Assembly (NCBI GenBank): GCA_023427125.1 | Contig: JAEZBP010000955.1 | Location: 1 to 5,738 of the forward strand | DNA: 5,738 nt | Direction: 5' to 3' | Source: Pseudomonadota bacterium | GTDB lineage: Bacteria > Myxococcota_A > Polyangia > Polyangiales > Sandaracinaceae | Part shown: positions 1-5,738 of the stretch, in pieces | Numbering within the stretch: the stretch's first letter is position 1 | Layout: each line of letters begins with the position of its first letter | Translations under genes and position numbers: made by a program | Notes under the pieces: model-generated | The model's database searches: none | Told to the model about the DNA's origin: nothing | The model's input: only the letters and a program-made list of their open reading frames with translations

Positions 1-540
1 GTCGAGCAGCGCGTCGACCGCGGCCACGATGCGCTGGGCTCCGGGCGGCAGGGGCTCCTCGAGGCGCGCCTGGTGCTGGCGATCGCCCAGGCGGATCCGC
101 AGCGTGAGCTGCGTTCCGTCGGCGATCGGCGAGGGCGCGGGCTGCGCGGGGAGGGCGAAGAAGTCGGACGCCGCGATCGCGGCGCGCACCGAGCGCACCT
201 CGGCCTCGTCGAGATCGAGCGCGAGGGTGCGCATCGCGCCGGTGTGACCGGTCACGACCTGCGCGACCCAGACGAGTCGCCCCGTGCTCGAGATCGAGAT
301 CTGATCGCGGAGCATCGCGCCCGACGAGCGCTGCCACGCCAGCTCGAAGGGCGCGCTCGGAGCGATCGCCTCGTCCGCTCGCTCCGGCGTCTCGCCGGGC
401 GCCGGCACGGCTTGCTCGGTCGGTGCCTGCGGGCGCGCGACGTGGGTCGCCTCCGCGCTCGACGCCGAGCCCACGGGGGCGGGATCTGCGCCGCACGAGG
501 TCACGATCAAGAGCGTAGAGAGGAGCCTGACTGCGCCCAT
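1..540 (-). CDS. Putative secreted lipoprotein, C-terminus cut by the window edge
   Basis: The frame is open from the ATG at 540-538 to the left edge, giving 180 residues with no stop. The N-terminus is a short lipoprotein signal: one Arg (residue 5), a hydrophobic run at residues 6-13 and a lipobox V-T-S-C with the lipidated Cys at residue 16. Residues 17-64 form a low-complexity linker rich in Ala, Pro, Glu and Ser, as in lipoproteins tethered to a membrane. From about residue 65 a folded domain begins: strand-like segments (FELAWQ, ISISSTGRLVWVA), a helix around 110-124, then SDFFALP and a strand QLTLRIRLG. This order loosely resembles small domains of the emfourin/DUF6438 type, but that is an impression without an alignment. 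The recB stop at 657-655 is the upstream in-frame stop. A GTG at 651 could also start the frame, but it would bury the signal peptide behind 37 residues, so the ATG is preferred. No Shine-Dalgarno is visible before it. Function unknown. Confidence 0.8.
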   Translation of the reverse strand, partial: MGAVRLLSTLLIVTSCGADPAPVGSASSAEATHVARPQAPTEQAVPAPGETPERADEAIAPSAPFELAWQRSSGAMLRDQISISSTGRLVWVAQVVTGHTGAMRTLALDLDEAEVRSVRAAIAASDFFALPAQPAPSPIADGTQLTLRIRLGDRQHQARLEEPLPPGAQRIVAAVDALLD

Positions 541-546
541 CGGTGG

Positions 547-552
547 AGGATA
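547..552 (-). promoter_or_regulatory. Possible -10 hexamer of a leaderless transcript (lipoprotein gene)
   Basis: On the minus strand the hexamer TATCCT fits TANNNT and is followed by exactly six bases (CCACCG) and the ATG of the lipoprotein gene. Transcription starting about 7 nt after the hexamer would begin at or next to the start codon. The stretch before the ATG is pyrimidine-rich and has no Shine-Dalgarno on this strand. No convincing -35 box is seen. Confidence 0.35.
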
Positions 553-654
553 CGTGCCCGCGCTGGCCTTCTCCCTCGGGCGCCCTGCCCCGCGAACGAA
601 GCCTCGGAGCGTCCGAAGCGCGACGGCGCGCGAGCGAGCGCGGCTCGGCACGTC

Positions 655-3600
655 TCACGTGGTCGCGCGGCGCGCCGGGAGGGCGTAGCCCCAGGGGGAG
701 TCGTCGAGGAGGGCGCGCTCCCACTCGAGCACCGTCTCCCAGCTCGGCCGCAGCGTGTAGACGCCCTCGTTGCCCTCGCCCATGCGGCGGAGAAACGCGT
801 AGAGGAGGCCACCGAAGCGCGCCTCGTAGGCCTCGCGATCGTGGATCGCGAGCGCGCGCAGGCTGCCGATCGTGTAGAGCCGGGCCTGTACGAGGTAGTT
901 GCGCTCGACGTGCGCCTTCACGGCGTCGGGCGCGTAGCTCGGGAGCCGATCGCTCTTGTAGTCGATGACGTGCCAGCGCGAGGCGTGCTCGATGACGAGA
1001 TCGATGATGCCGCGCACGTAGCCGCGCTCGATCACGGCCCCTCGATGATCGGGTGGGGCGGCGAGGGTCGGGTGCGAGCGCTCGGGGATCGGGTGCAGGT
1101 AGGAGAGCTCGGCCACCCGGCGCGACACGCTGCACAGGCCCTCGGGGAGCGCGCTGCCGTCAGCCAGGACGAGCGGCGCCCGGAGCGCCCGCACGATCAG
1201 CTCGGCCGCGAGCGGGAGGTGAGCCCGCTCGACGCCGTTGGCGAGCGCGCAGCGAGCGAGCAGCTTGGCTGCCGTCTCGTCCGCGAGCAGCGCGGCGCCG
1301 TCCTCCATGCCGCGCGCCAGCTCGAAGGGGAGGTGCTCGAGCACCGCGTGGAGGAAGACGCCGATCGTGGCGCCGCCCGGCAGCTCCTCGCTCGAGGGCA
1401 GCGCGGCGTCGAGCTCCTCGCGCGCGTCGGGCTCGGGCGCCTGGTAGCCGCCGAGCTCGCTCTTCATCCGGCTGTACGAGGTGATCTCCGGCCCGCGATG
1501 AGCCCGCGCGAGCCGCTCGAAGCGCTCGCGATCGTGCGCGGCGTCGCCTCCCGCGAGCTCGGGGGGCACGCGAAACGCGGCGAGGCCCAGCCTCGGATCG
1601 TGCGCGCCGCTCTCTCGCCGGCCGACCGGGATCTCCACGCGATCGAAGAGGGCCGGCTCGCTCGCGAGGACGCCGCCCGAGACCAGCGCGACGAGCCGCT
1701 CGTTCAAGCCGCGGTAGGGCCCGCTCAGGCGCGCGAGCTCGTACTCGGCGCCGGCGTCGAGGGGCGCCTCGGGCGCCGAGGGATCCTCGAAGAAGAGATC
1801 GAGCTGCGAGCGGGGATCCTTCGGCTCGGGCTCGGGCGCGCTCGTCAGCTCGTAGCTCGCGCCCGCGTGGACGGGCGCGCCGGGTGGAGGCGGGCCGAAG
1901 TAGGGCAGGTAGAGCCGGGAGCGCGCCCTCGTGATCGCGACGTAGAGCAGGCGCTCGGACTCCTCGAGGCTCTCGCGCGCGAGCCGCTCCTTCACCTGCT
2001 CGACCGGATCGCCGATCCAGGCGACGCGCCGGCCCTCGGCGTCGTGGAAGACGCGCGGCGCGAGGGTGTCGGGCGCGCGCTCCGAGAGGCCGCCGGCGAG
2101 GAAGACCACCTCGGCCTCGAGCCCCTTCGACTTGTGCATGGTGAGGATCTGCACCGCCTTCCGCTCGCTCTCGAGCCGGTGCACGTTCCCGCTCTCGGCG
2201 GCGGGCAGCTCGCGGCCTTCGATGAACGCGCCGAGCCGCGCGAGGATCTCCGGCAACGATCGCCGCCCGCGGTGCACCTCCTCGAGCAGCACCTCGACGA
2301 TGTGCTGATAGTCGGTGAGCCGCCGCTCGCTCGCGCCGGCGAAGAGCTCGCGCCGCACGAGCCCCGACTCCTCGAGCATCGCGCGGAAGAGCGAGGACCA
2401 CTGCTCGGCCTCCGCGAGCGCGCGCCAGCGCTCGAGCAGCGCGACCAGCGGGTGCTCGGGCGGCAGATCGCGGCACTCGTCGAGGCGCTCGAGCGGCACC
2501 GCGAAGAAGGGTGTGAGCCACGCGTCGAGCCGCCGCACCCTCGCGTCGGGGCTCTCGATCGCGCGGAGCACGACGAAGACGTCGCGGGCCGCCGAGGTCT
2601 GGAAGAGCCCCTCCTGCTTGTAGAACGCGTGCTGGATGCGGGCCGCGCGCAGCGCCGCGCCGACCTCCTCGGCGTCGCCGCGGCTGCGGCAGAGCACGTG
2701 GATGTCGGAGGCGGTCAGCGGGCGCGGTCCGTGGCTGTCGAGGATCGTGATCGGCGGCTCGAGCAGGTGGGTGATCTCTTGGGCGATCCGCTCGCCGAGG
2801 GACGCGCGCACCCGATCGGCGCGCAGCTCGGGGCGGCCGACGAAGTGGAAGAGGGTGACGGCGGGCAGCGGCCTGCCATCGGCGCCGCGCGCGTCGGCCT
2901 CGGGCCGGCCGCAGGTCACGGGGTGGGGGTAGCGGTTGACGCCCGAGAAGAAGCCCGACTCGAGGATGCGGTTGATCGCGGCGACGAGCGGCGCGCGCGA
3001 GCGGAAGGAGACCTTCAGCGGCACGATCGAGCCGCCGCGCTCCTCGATCTCGCGCACGGCCGCGTGATACGTGTGCACGTCCGCGTTGCGGAAGCCGTAG
3101 ATCGCCTGCTTGGGATCGCCGATGAGGATCAGCCGATGCGGCCCCGGGCCCTCGACGAAGATGCGGCGGAAGATCTCCCATTGAACGCGGTCGGTGTCCT
3201 GGAACTCGTCGACGAGCGCGACCTCGTAGCGGCGGCGCAGCTCGCCGAGGAGCGCGTCGCTTCCGTCGGCGCGCAGGGCCTCCTCGAGCATGCGGAGCAT
3301 GTCGTCGAAGTCGAAGTGGCCCTCCTCGCGCTTGCGCCCGGCGAGGCGCATCACGATGCGCGGCAAGAGCTCGGTGACGAGCACGTGGAGGGGGCTCGAG
3401 GCGACGCGCCCGAGCTGCTCGATCGACTCGGCGAGCGAGGCGAGGGCGGGCGCGCGCTCGGCCGCCTTGCGCAGGTGCTCGCGCAGGTAGGCGAGGGCCG
3501 TCTTGTTGCTCGGCGCCGCGAGCTGCGCCCAGTCCCAGAAGGAGAGGAGCGCCTGGTAGAACGAGCCGCCTCGGCGCAGCGCCTCGACCGCCGGCGCGAG

Positions 3601-4326
3601 CTGCATCAGGAGCGCGGGCACTTCCTTCTTGGGGCTCGGGTGCCGCAGGCCCTGCGCGAGCAGGCGCGCGGCGATCCCGCTCGGCGCGAGCTCGAGGCGC
3701 GCCGGCAGCTTCCGCAGCGCGTCCTCGGCGAGCGCGCGATCGAAGCGCGGCTCGGGCGCCTCCCGCTCGAGGTACCAGCGGTAGAGGCTCTGCTCTACGC
3801 GCGGCAGGCCGAACGCGGTCAGCGCCCGCTCGAGCACCGGCCGGAGCGCCGCCCCCTCGCGGAGCTCGACGCGCAGCTCGTCGCGGAACGCCGAGACGAA
3901 GGCCTCGCGCGACTCGACCTGCTCCTGGCGTAAGAGGCGCGCGCAGTCGAAGGCGCTCTCGGTCAGCACCCGCTGGCAGAACGCGTGGATGGTGGAGATG
4001 GGCGCGCGATCGAAGACCGCGAGCGCGTCGCTCAGCCGGCGCCGGCCCGCCGCGTCGATCGTCCAGGTGCCCTCGGGACCCTCGTCGTCCTCCGCGTCGA
4101 GGATCGAGCGGAGCTTTCGGCGCACCCGCTCGCGCATCTCGCGGGTGGCCTTGTCGGTGAAGGTGACGACGAGGATCTTCTCGAGCGGCACCTGGTGGAC
4201 GAGCACGAGCTCGACGATCAGGTGCTCGAGCGTGAAGGTCTTGCCGGTCCCCGCCGAGGCCTCGATCACCGCGTGTCGGGTGGGATCGATGAGCTCGAGG
4301 ATCGCAGGCCGGGCGACGCGGAACAT
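655..4326 (-). CDS. recB: RecB, helicase-nuclease subunit of exonuclease V (RecBCD)
   Basis: RecB is the 3'-5' translocating motor and the single nuclease of RecBCD, which processes double-strand DNA ends for RecA-dependent repair in the cytoplasm. All superfamily 1 helicase motifs are present: Walker A ASAGTGKT (23-30), Ia VTFTDKA (54-60), II DEFQDTD (373-379), III LIGDPKQAIYGFR (401-413), IV VSFRSRAPLV (439-448), V LTMHKSKGLEAEVVF (728-742) and VI LLYVAITRAR (793-802). A Pro/Glu-rich tether (about 811-865) leads to the nuclease domain, with H993 in GVFLHAVLEH, D1109 in RGIIDLV, and D1122 and K1124 in IDYKS, then QARLYT (1147-1152). These match the E. coli RecB residues H956, D1067, D1080 and K1082, so the nuclease should be active. 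FGGLLYAFLRRM and GVYTLRP near the C-terminus are RecB-like and argue against AddA. Length is 1223 residues against 1180 in E. coli. An in-frame TAG at 4338-4336 rules out a longer start, and the Walker A position matches E. coli RecB. No recC or recD is adjacent. One rare TTA codon occurs at residue 132. Confidence 0.97.
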   Translation of the reverse strand: MFRVARPAILELIDPTRHAVIEASAGTGKTFTLEHLIVELVLVHQVPLEKILVVTFTDKATREMRERVRRKLRSILDAEDDEGPEGTWTIDAAGRRRLSDALAVFDRAPISTIHAFCQRVLTESAFDCARLLRQEQVESREAFVSAFRDELRVELREGAALRPVLERALTAFGLPRVEQSLYRWYLEREAPEPRFDRALAEDALRKLPARLELAPSGIAARLLAQGLRHPSPKKEVPALLMQLAPAVEALRRGGSFYQALLSFWDWAQLAAPSNKTALAYLREHLRKAAERAPALASLAESIEQLGRVASSPLHVLVTELLPRIVMRLAGRKREEGHFDFDDMLRMLEEALRADGSDALLGELRRRYEVALVDEFQDTDRVQWEIFRRIFVEGPGPHRLILIGDPKQAIYGFRNADVHTYHAAVREIEERGGSIVPLKVSFRSRAPLVAAINRILESGFFSGVNRYPHPVTCGRPEADARGADGRPLPAVTLFHFVGRPELRADRVRASLGERIAQEITHLLEPPITILDSHGPRPLTASDIHVLCRSRGDAEEVGAALRAARIQHAFYKQEGLFQTSAARDVFVVLRAIESPDARVRRLDAWLTPFFAVPLERLDECRDLPPEHPLVALLERWRALAEAEQWSSLFRAMLEESGLVRRELFAGASERRLTDYQHIVEVLLEEVHRGRRSLPEILARLGAFIEGRELPAAESGNVHRLESERKAVQILTMHKSKGLEAEVVFLAGGLSERAPDTLAPRVFHDAEGRRVAWIGDPVEQVKERLARESLEESERLLYVAITRARSRLYLPYFGPPPPGAPVHAGASYELTSAPEPEPKDPRSQLDLFFEDPSAPEAPLDAGAEYELARLSGPYRGLNERLVALVSGGVLASEPALFDRVEIPVGRRESGAHDPRLGLAAFRVPPELAGGDAAHDRERFERLARAHRGPEITSYSRMKSELGGYQAPEPDAREELDAALPSSEELPGGATIGVFLHAVLEHLPFELARGMEDGAALLADETAAKLLARCALANGVERAHLPLAAELIVRALRAPLVLADGSALPEGLCSVSRRVAELSYLHPIPERSHPTLAAPPDHRGAVIERGYVRGIIDLVIEHASRWHVIDYKSDRLPSYAPDAVKAHVERNYLVQARLYTIGSLRALAIHDREAYEARFGGLLYAFLRRMGEGNEGVYTLRPSWETVLEWERALLDDSPWGYALPARRATT

Positions 4327-4332
4327 GGGCGG

Positions 4333-4338
4333 ACTCTA
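4333..4338 (-). promoter_or_regulatory. Possible -10 hexamer of a leaderless transcript (recB)
   Basis: On the minus strand TAGAGT (TANNNT) stands exactly six bases (CCGCCC) before the recB ATG. There is no purine-rich ribosome-binding sequence in the gap. The arrangement is the same as in front of the lipoprotein gene. No good -35 element is seen about 17 nt further upstream, so the call rests on the hexamer and its spacing only. Confidence 0.35.
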
Positions 4339-4359
4339 CCCGATGCGCGAGGCCGAGCG

Positions 4360-4373
4360 CCGCTCACGAGCGG
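4360..4373. repeat. Short inverted repeat in the divergent intergenic region
   Basis: The arms CCGCTC and GAGCGG are exact reverse complements separated by AC. The two-base spacer is too short for a good RNA hairpin loop, so if functional it would more likely be a dimer-binding operator. It lies 34-47 bases upstream of the recB start and about 60 bases before the FGE-like start. It may be chance. Confidence 0.3.
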
Positions 4374-4420
4374 GTGCAGGCGCGGCGCCCATGGGCTACG
4401 TGGCCTCTTCGCATTCGGAG

Positions 4421-4427
4421 AAGGAGG
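4421..4427 (+). promoter_or_regulatory. Strong Shine-Dalgarno of the FGE-like gene
   Basis: AAGGAGG is close to the perfect complement of the 16S rRNA 3' end. Three start codons follow in a row, ATG GTG ATG at 4432, 4435 and 4438, with spacers of 4, 7 and 10 bases. The site fixes the start of the gene here, even though its frame stays open far upstream, antisense to recB. Confidence 0.85.
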
Positions 4428-4431
4428 AACG

Positions 4432-5295
4432 ATGGTGATGAGCTTTACGGAGGAGCTCGCGTTGGACCGCTGGCGTGGAGCGACGAGCGCTCGCCGGCGC
4501 GAGCTGGCCGAGGCGGTGAGCGCGGCGCACCCGACCCTGAAGGTCATCCGCGTGGACGAGATCGCGCGCTTCCACCACGAGCCGACCGGCCTCCCATTTC
4601 ACCTCGTCCCGGGCGGTGCGCTGCGCATGGGCGTCGACGCGGATGAGGTCGGCCGCCTGCGCGCGCAGTATCAGTACTGGGATGGCGCCGACGAGGCGGA
4701 GCACACGCTCTCGGTGCTCTCGTCGCGGACGTGCTGGCCGGTGACCGAGGTGTCGATCCGGCCCTTCCTGCTCGCGGCACATCCGGTGGGCCGATCGCCG
4801 GTGCGCTCGTACGAGGAGCTCGCGGCGATGGGCGCCGCAGAGTGGATCGCCCACCTCGAGCGCTTCGAGGCCGAGGGGATGTCGCTCGAGCAGGCGCTCG
4901 ACGAGGAGCGGCGGCTCGGCGAGGTCGGGCTGCGTCTGCCGAGCGAGGCCGAGTGGGAGTGGGCCGCGCGCGGGGCCGGGAGCCAGAGCTTCCCCGGCGG
5001 CGACGCCATCCCGAGCTCACCGAACACCGGCGTCAACCTGCTTGGATTCGTCGATCTCGGCGCGCTGCCCGAGGTGTGCGCGGACGCGTGGGCGCCGACG
5101 CTCGAGGGCACGCCTCGCGACGGAGCACCGCGCGCGGGTGAGCCGAGCGCGGGGCGCGCCGCGCGCGGGGGCGGAGCGACCTGCTACCCATGGCAAGACT
5201 GCGGCGAGTGGACGCTCCTGCTCTCGGGCGCCCGCTTCCCCGCGAGCGAGATGGACGGAACGCTGGCGCTCCGGCCGGCGATGGGGCTCTCATGA
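4432..5295 (+). CDS. Divergent SUMF1/FGE-sulfatase-fold protein
   Basis: The family includes formylglycine-generating enzymes, which oxidise a sulfatase Cys, and relatives such as EgtB, PvdO and many enzymes of unknown substrate. Family landmarks appear in order over 287 residues: HLVPGGALRMG (57-67), VSIRPFLLAAHPVGRSPV (107-124), GLRLPSEAEWEWAARG (166-181), FPGGD (187-191), NLLGFVDLGALPEVCADAW (202-220), ARGGGA (244-249) and ALRPAMGL (279-286). Several are altered: the usual GNVWEWC block reads GALPEVC, and the RGGSW block reads RGGGA. Two cysteines, C251 and C257, sit just after RGG, close to the catalytic Cys pair of true FGEs, but are separated by five residues instead of four. Residues 127-162 form a charged, probably helical insert. 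There is no signal peptide or EgtB-type DinB domain, so it is probably cytoplasmic. A strong Shine-Dalgarno supports the start; ATG 4438 would remove two residues. The stop overlaps the next gene as ATGA. No sulfatase or other substrate is in view, so function is unassigned. Confidence 0.85.
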   Translation: MVMSFTEELALDRWRGATSARRRELAEAVSAAHPTLKVIRVDEIARFHHEPTGLPFHLVPGGALRMGVDADEVGRLRAQYQYWDGADEAEHTLSVLSSRTCWPVTEVSIRPFLLAAHPVGRSPVRSYEELAAMGAAEWIAHLERFEAEGMSLEQALDEERRLGEVGLRLPSEAEWEWAARGAGSQSFPGGDAIPSSPNTGVNLLGFVDLGALPEVCADAWAPTLEGTPRDGAPRAGEPSAGRAARGGGATCYPWQDCGEWTLLLSGARFPASEMDGTLALRPAMGLS

Positions 5296-5738
5296 CCAAG
5301 AAGGCGAAGCCTGCCGCGAAGAAGTCGAGCGCGAAGAAGTCGAGCGCGAAGAAGGAGGGCGGTGGCCAGGAGGGCGCATTGCTCGCCGCCCTCGACGGGG
5401 TGGACTTCGACCGGCTCACGCGGGGCGCGCTCCGGAAGTTCCCGGCCCTCTACGCCAAGCTCGCCACCGGCCGGCGGGGCGCCGTCGGCGCGCTGCGGGA
5501 CCTGCTCGACCGCCCAGCCTCGGCGCTCGCCGCGCCGTACCTCATCGACGCGCTCGTCCTGCCCTCGATCGAGCGCGTCGGCGTCATCGGGCTGCTCGCG
5601 CACCTCGCCGCCGCCACCCCCGAGCGGTGGATCGGCAGGCCCGTCGACGACGCGACGCTCTGCTTTCGCTACCGCAACACGCGCCGCGCGATCGCGGCGC
5701 GCCTGACGAGCGCGCCCGACGGCGCGGAGGAGCCGCGG
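5292..5738 (+). CDS. Hypothetical protein with Lys-rich repeat tail, C-terminus cut by the window edge
   Basis: I do not recognise the family. The frame is open from the ATG at 5292 to the right edge, giving 149 residues. The start overlaps the stop of the FGE-like gene (ATGA), which implies translational coupling and shared expression. Residues 1-22 are a basic tail with AKKSS, AKKSS, AKK repeats, like histone-H1-style or nucleic-acid-binding tails, though such tails also occur on proteins of other roles. A short Gly/Gln linker (23-27) follows. The rest is predicted mostly helical: GALLAALDGVDFDRL, then an Arg-rich segment and GAVGALRDLLDRP, then YLIDALVLPSIERVGVIGLL, consistent with a helical repeat or bundle but without a diagnostic motif. 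CFRYRNTRRAIAARL (124-138) is another basic segment. No signal peptide or transmembrane segment is clear. The third-position G/C preference continues through the frame, which supports real coding. Confidence 0.75.
   Translation, partial: MTKKAKPAAKKSSAKKSSAKKEGGGQEGALLAALDGVDFDRLTRGALRKFPALYAKLATGRRGAVGALRDLLDRPASALAAPYLIDALVLPSIERVGVIGLLAHLAAATPERWIGRPVDDATLCFRYRNTRRAIAARLTSAPDGAEEPR
5316..5354 (+). repeat. In-frame 15-bp tandem repeat encoding AKKSS units
   Basis: The unit GCGAAGAAGTCGAGC occurs twice without a mismatch (5316-5330, 5331-5345) and is followed by a partial copy, GCGAAGAAG (5346-5354). A 15-bp unit keeps the frame and encodes Ala-Lys-Lys-Ser-Ser. Identity at the DNA level suggests recent slippage or duplication, and copy number may vary between strains. 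Confidence 0.9.

Larger units (their letters stand above)
4327..4431. promoter_or_regulatory. Divergent intergenic region between recB and the FGE-like operon
   Basis: This is the only place from which both divergent transcripts could start, although the plus-strand promoter could also lie inside the recB 5' end. It contains an inverted repeat CCGCTC-AC-GAGCGG at 4360-4373 (perfect 6-bp arms, 2-base spacer) and a 10-bp palindrome GCCCATGGGC at 4387-4396. Either could be a protein-binding site, but short GC palindromes are common by chance in DNA of this composition. No canonical sigma-70 or sigma-54 promoter is evident for the plus-strand genes. Confidence 0.4.

Noticed and set aside
604..616. 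Hairpin TCGGA-GCG-TCCGA downstream of recB as a terminator
   Set aside because: The stem is only 5 bp and no T-run follows on the minus strand. Such short stems are frequent in this composition.
541..651. Extension of the lipoprotein gene to a GTG at 651
   Set aside because: It would put 37 Arg-rich residues before the signal peptide and lipobox, which is not compatible with export.
1160..3181. A 673-codon open frame on the minus strand inside recB
   Set aside because: It is a shifted frame of recB with an extremely Arg/Ala-rich, domain-free product, as expected for a GC-rich shadow frame.
73..3933. A 1286-codon open frame on the plus strand, antisense to recB and the lipoprotein gene
   Set aside because: It is in exact antiparallel codon register with both minus-strand genes, so its stops would need sense codons TTA, CTA or TCA, which this GC-rich DNA avoids. 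Its product is low-complexity Arg/Glu/Ala/Leu with no recognisable domain, while the opposite strand encodes a full RecB.
655..4326. Assignment of the helicase-nuclease as AddA
   Set aside because: The Walker A context IEASAGTGKTFTL, the FGGLLYAFLRRM and GVYTLRP segments and the overall motif spacing match RecB of RecBCD better than AddA.
3985..4431. A longer N-terminus for the FGE-like protein starting at GTG 3985
   Set aside because: The extension lies antisense to the recB 5' end in the same artificially open register, has no ribosome-binding site and looks nothing like the family. A strong Shine-Dalgarno directly precedes the ATG cluster at 4432-4440.

Overview
The window reads as chromosome from a bacterium with very high G+C content. 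Codons end almost always in G or C, the proteins are rich in Ala, Arg, Glu and Leu, and GATCG and CTCGAG strings are frequent. A RecBCD-type RecB, a lipobox protein with a long Pro/Ala/Glu linker and a divergent formylglycine-generating-enzyme-like protein together suggest a myxobacterium (Myxococcota, perhaps the Polyangiales/Sandaracinus side). That assignment is inference from composition and gene content, not from a marker gene.

Layout. Bases 1-540 (minus strand) hold the N-terminal 180 residues of a probable secreted lipoprotein that runs off the left edge. Bases 541-654 are a short gap. Bases 655-4326 (minus strand) are a complete recB of 1223 codons, with all UvrD-type helicase motifs and an intact C-terminal nuclease site. 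Bases 4327-4431 are a divergent intergenic region. Bases 4432-5295 (plus strand) encode a 287-residue protein of the FGE-sulfatase/SUMF1 fold with altered signature motifs. Bases 5292-5738 (plus strand) hold the first 149 residues of a protein with a Lys/Ser/Ala-repeat tail, joined to the previous gene by an ATGA stop/start overlap and running off the right edge.

How the parts relate. RecB is the DNA-repair core of the window, but neither recC nor recD is next to it: upstream is a divergent gene and downstream is the lipoprotein. The two plus-strand genes look like a translationally coupled pair of unknown function. The FGE-like gene has a strong Shine-Dalgarno sequence. Both minus-strand genes lack one and instead carry a TANNNT hexamer exactly 6 nt before the ATG, the arrangement expected of leaderless transcripts. 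I see no mobile element, CRISPR array, RNA gene or clear terminator. Nothing here amounts to a proven new system. The best leads are the unusual FGE-like pair, the recB without adjacent partners and the possible leaderless starts.
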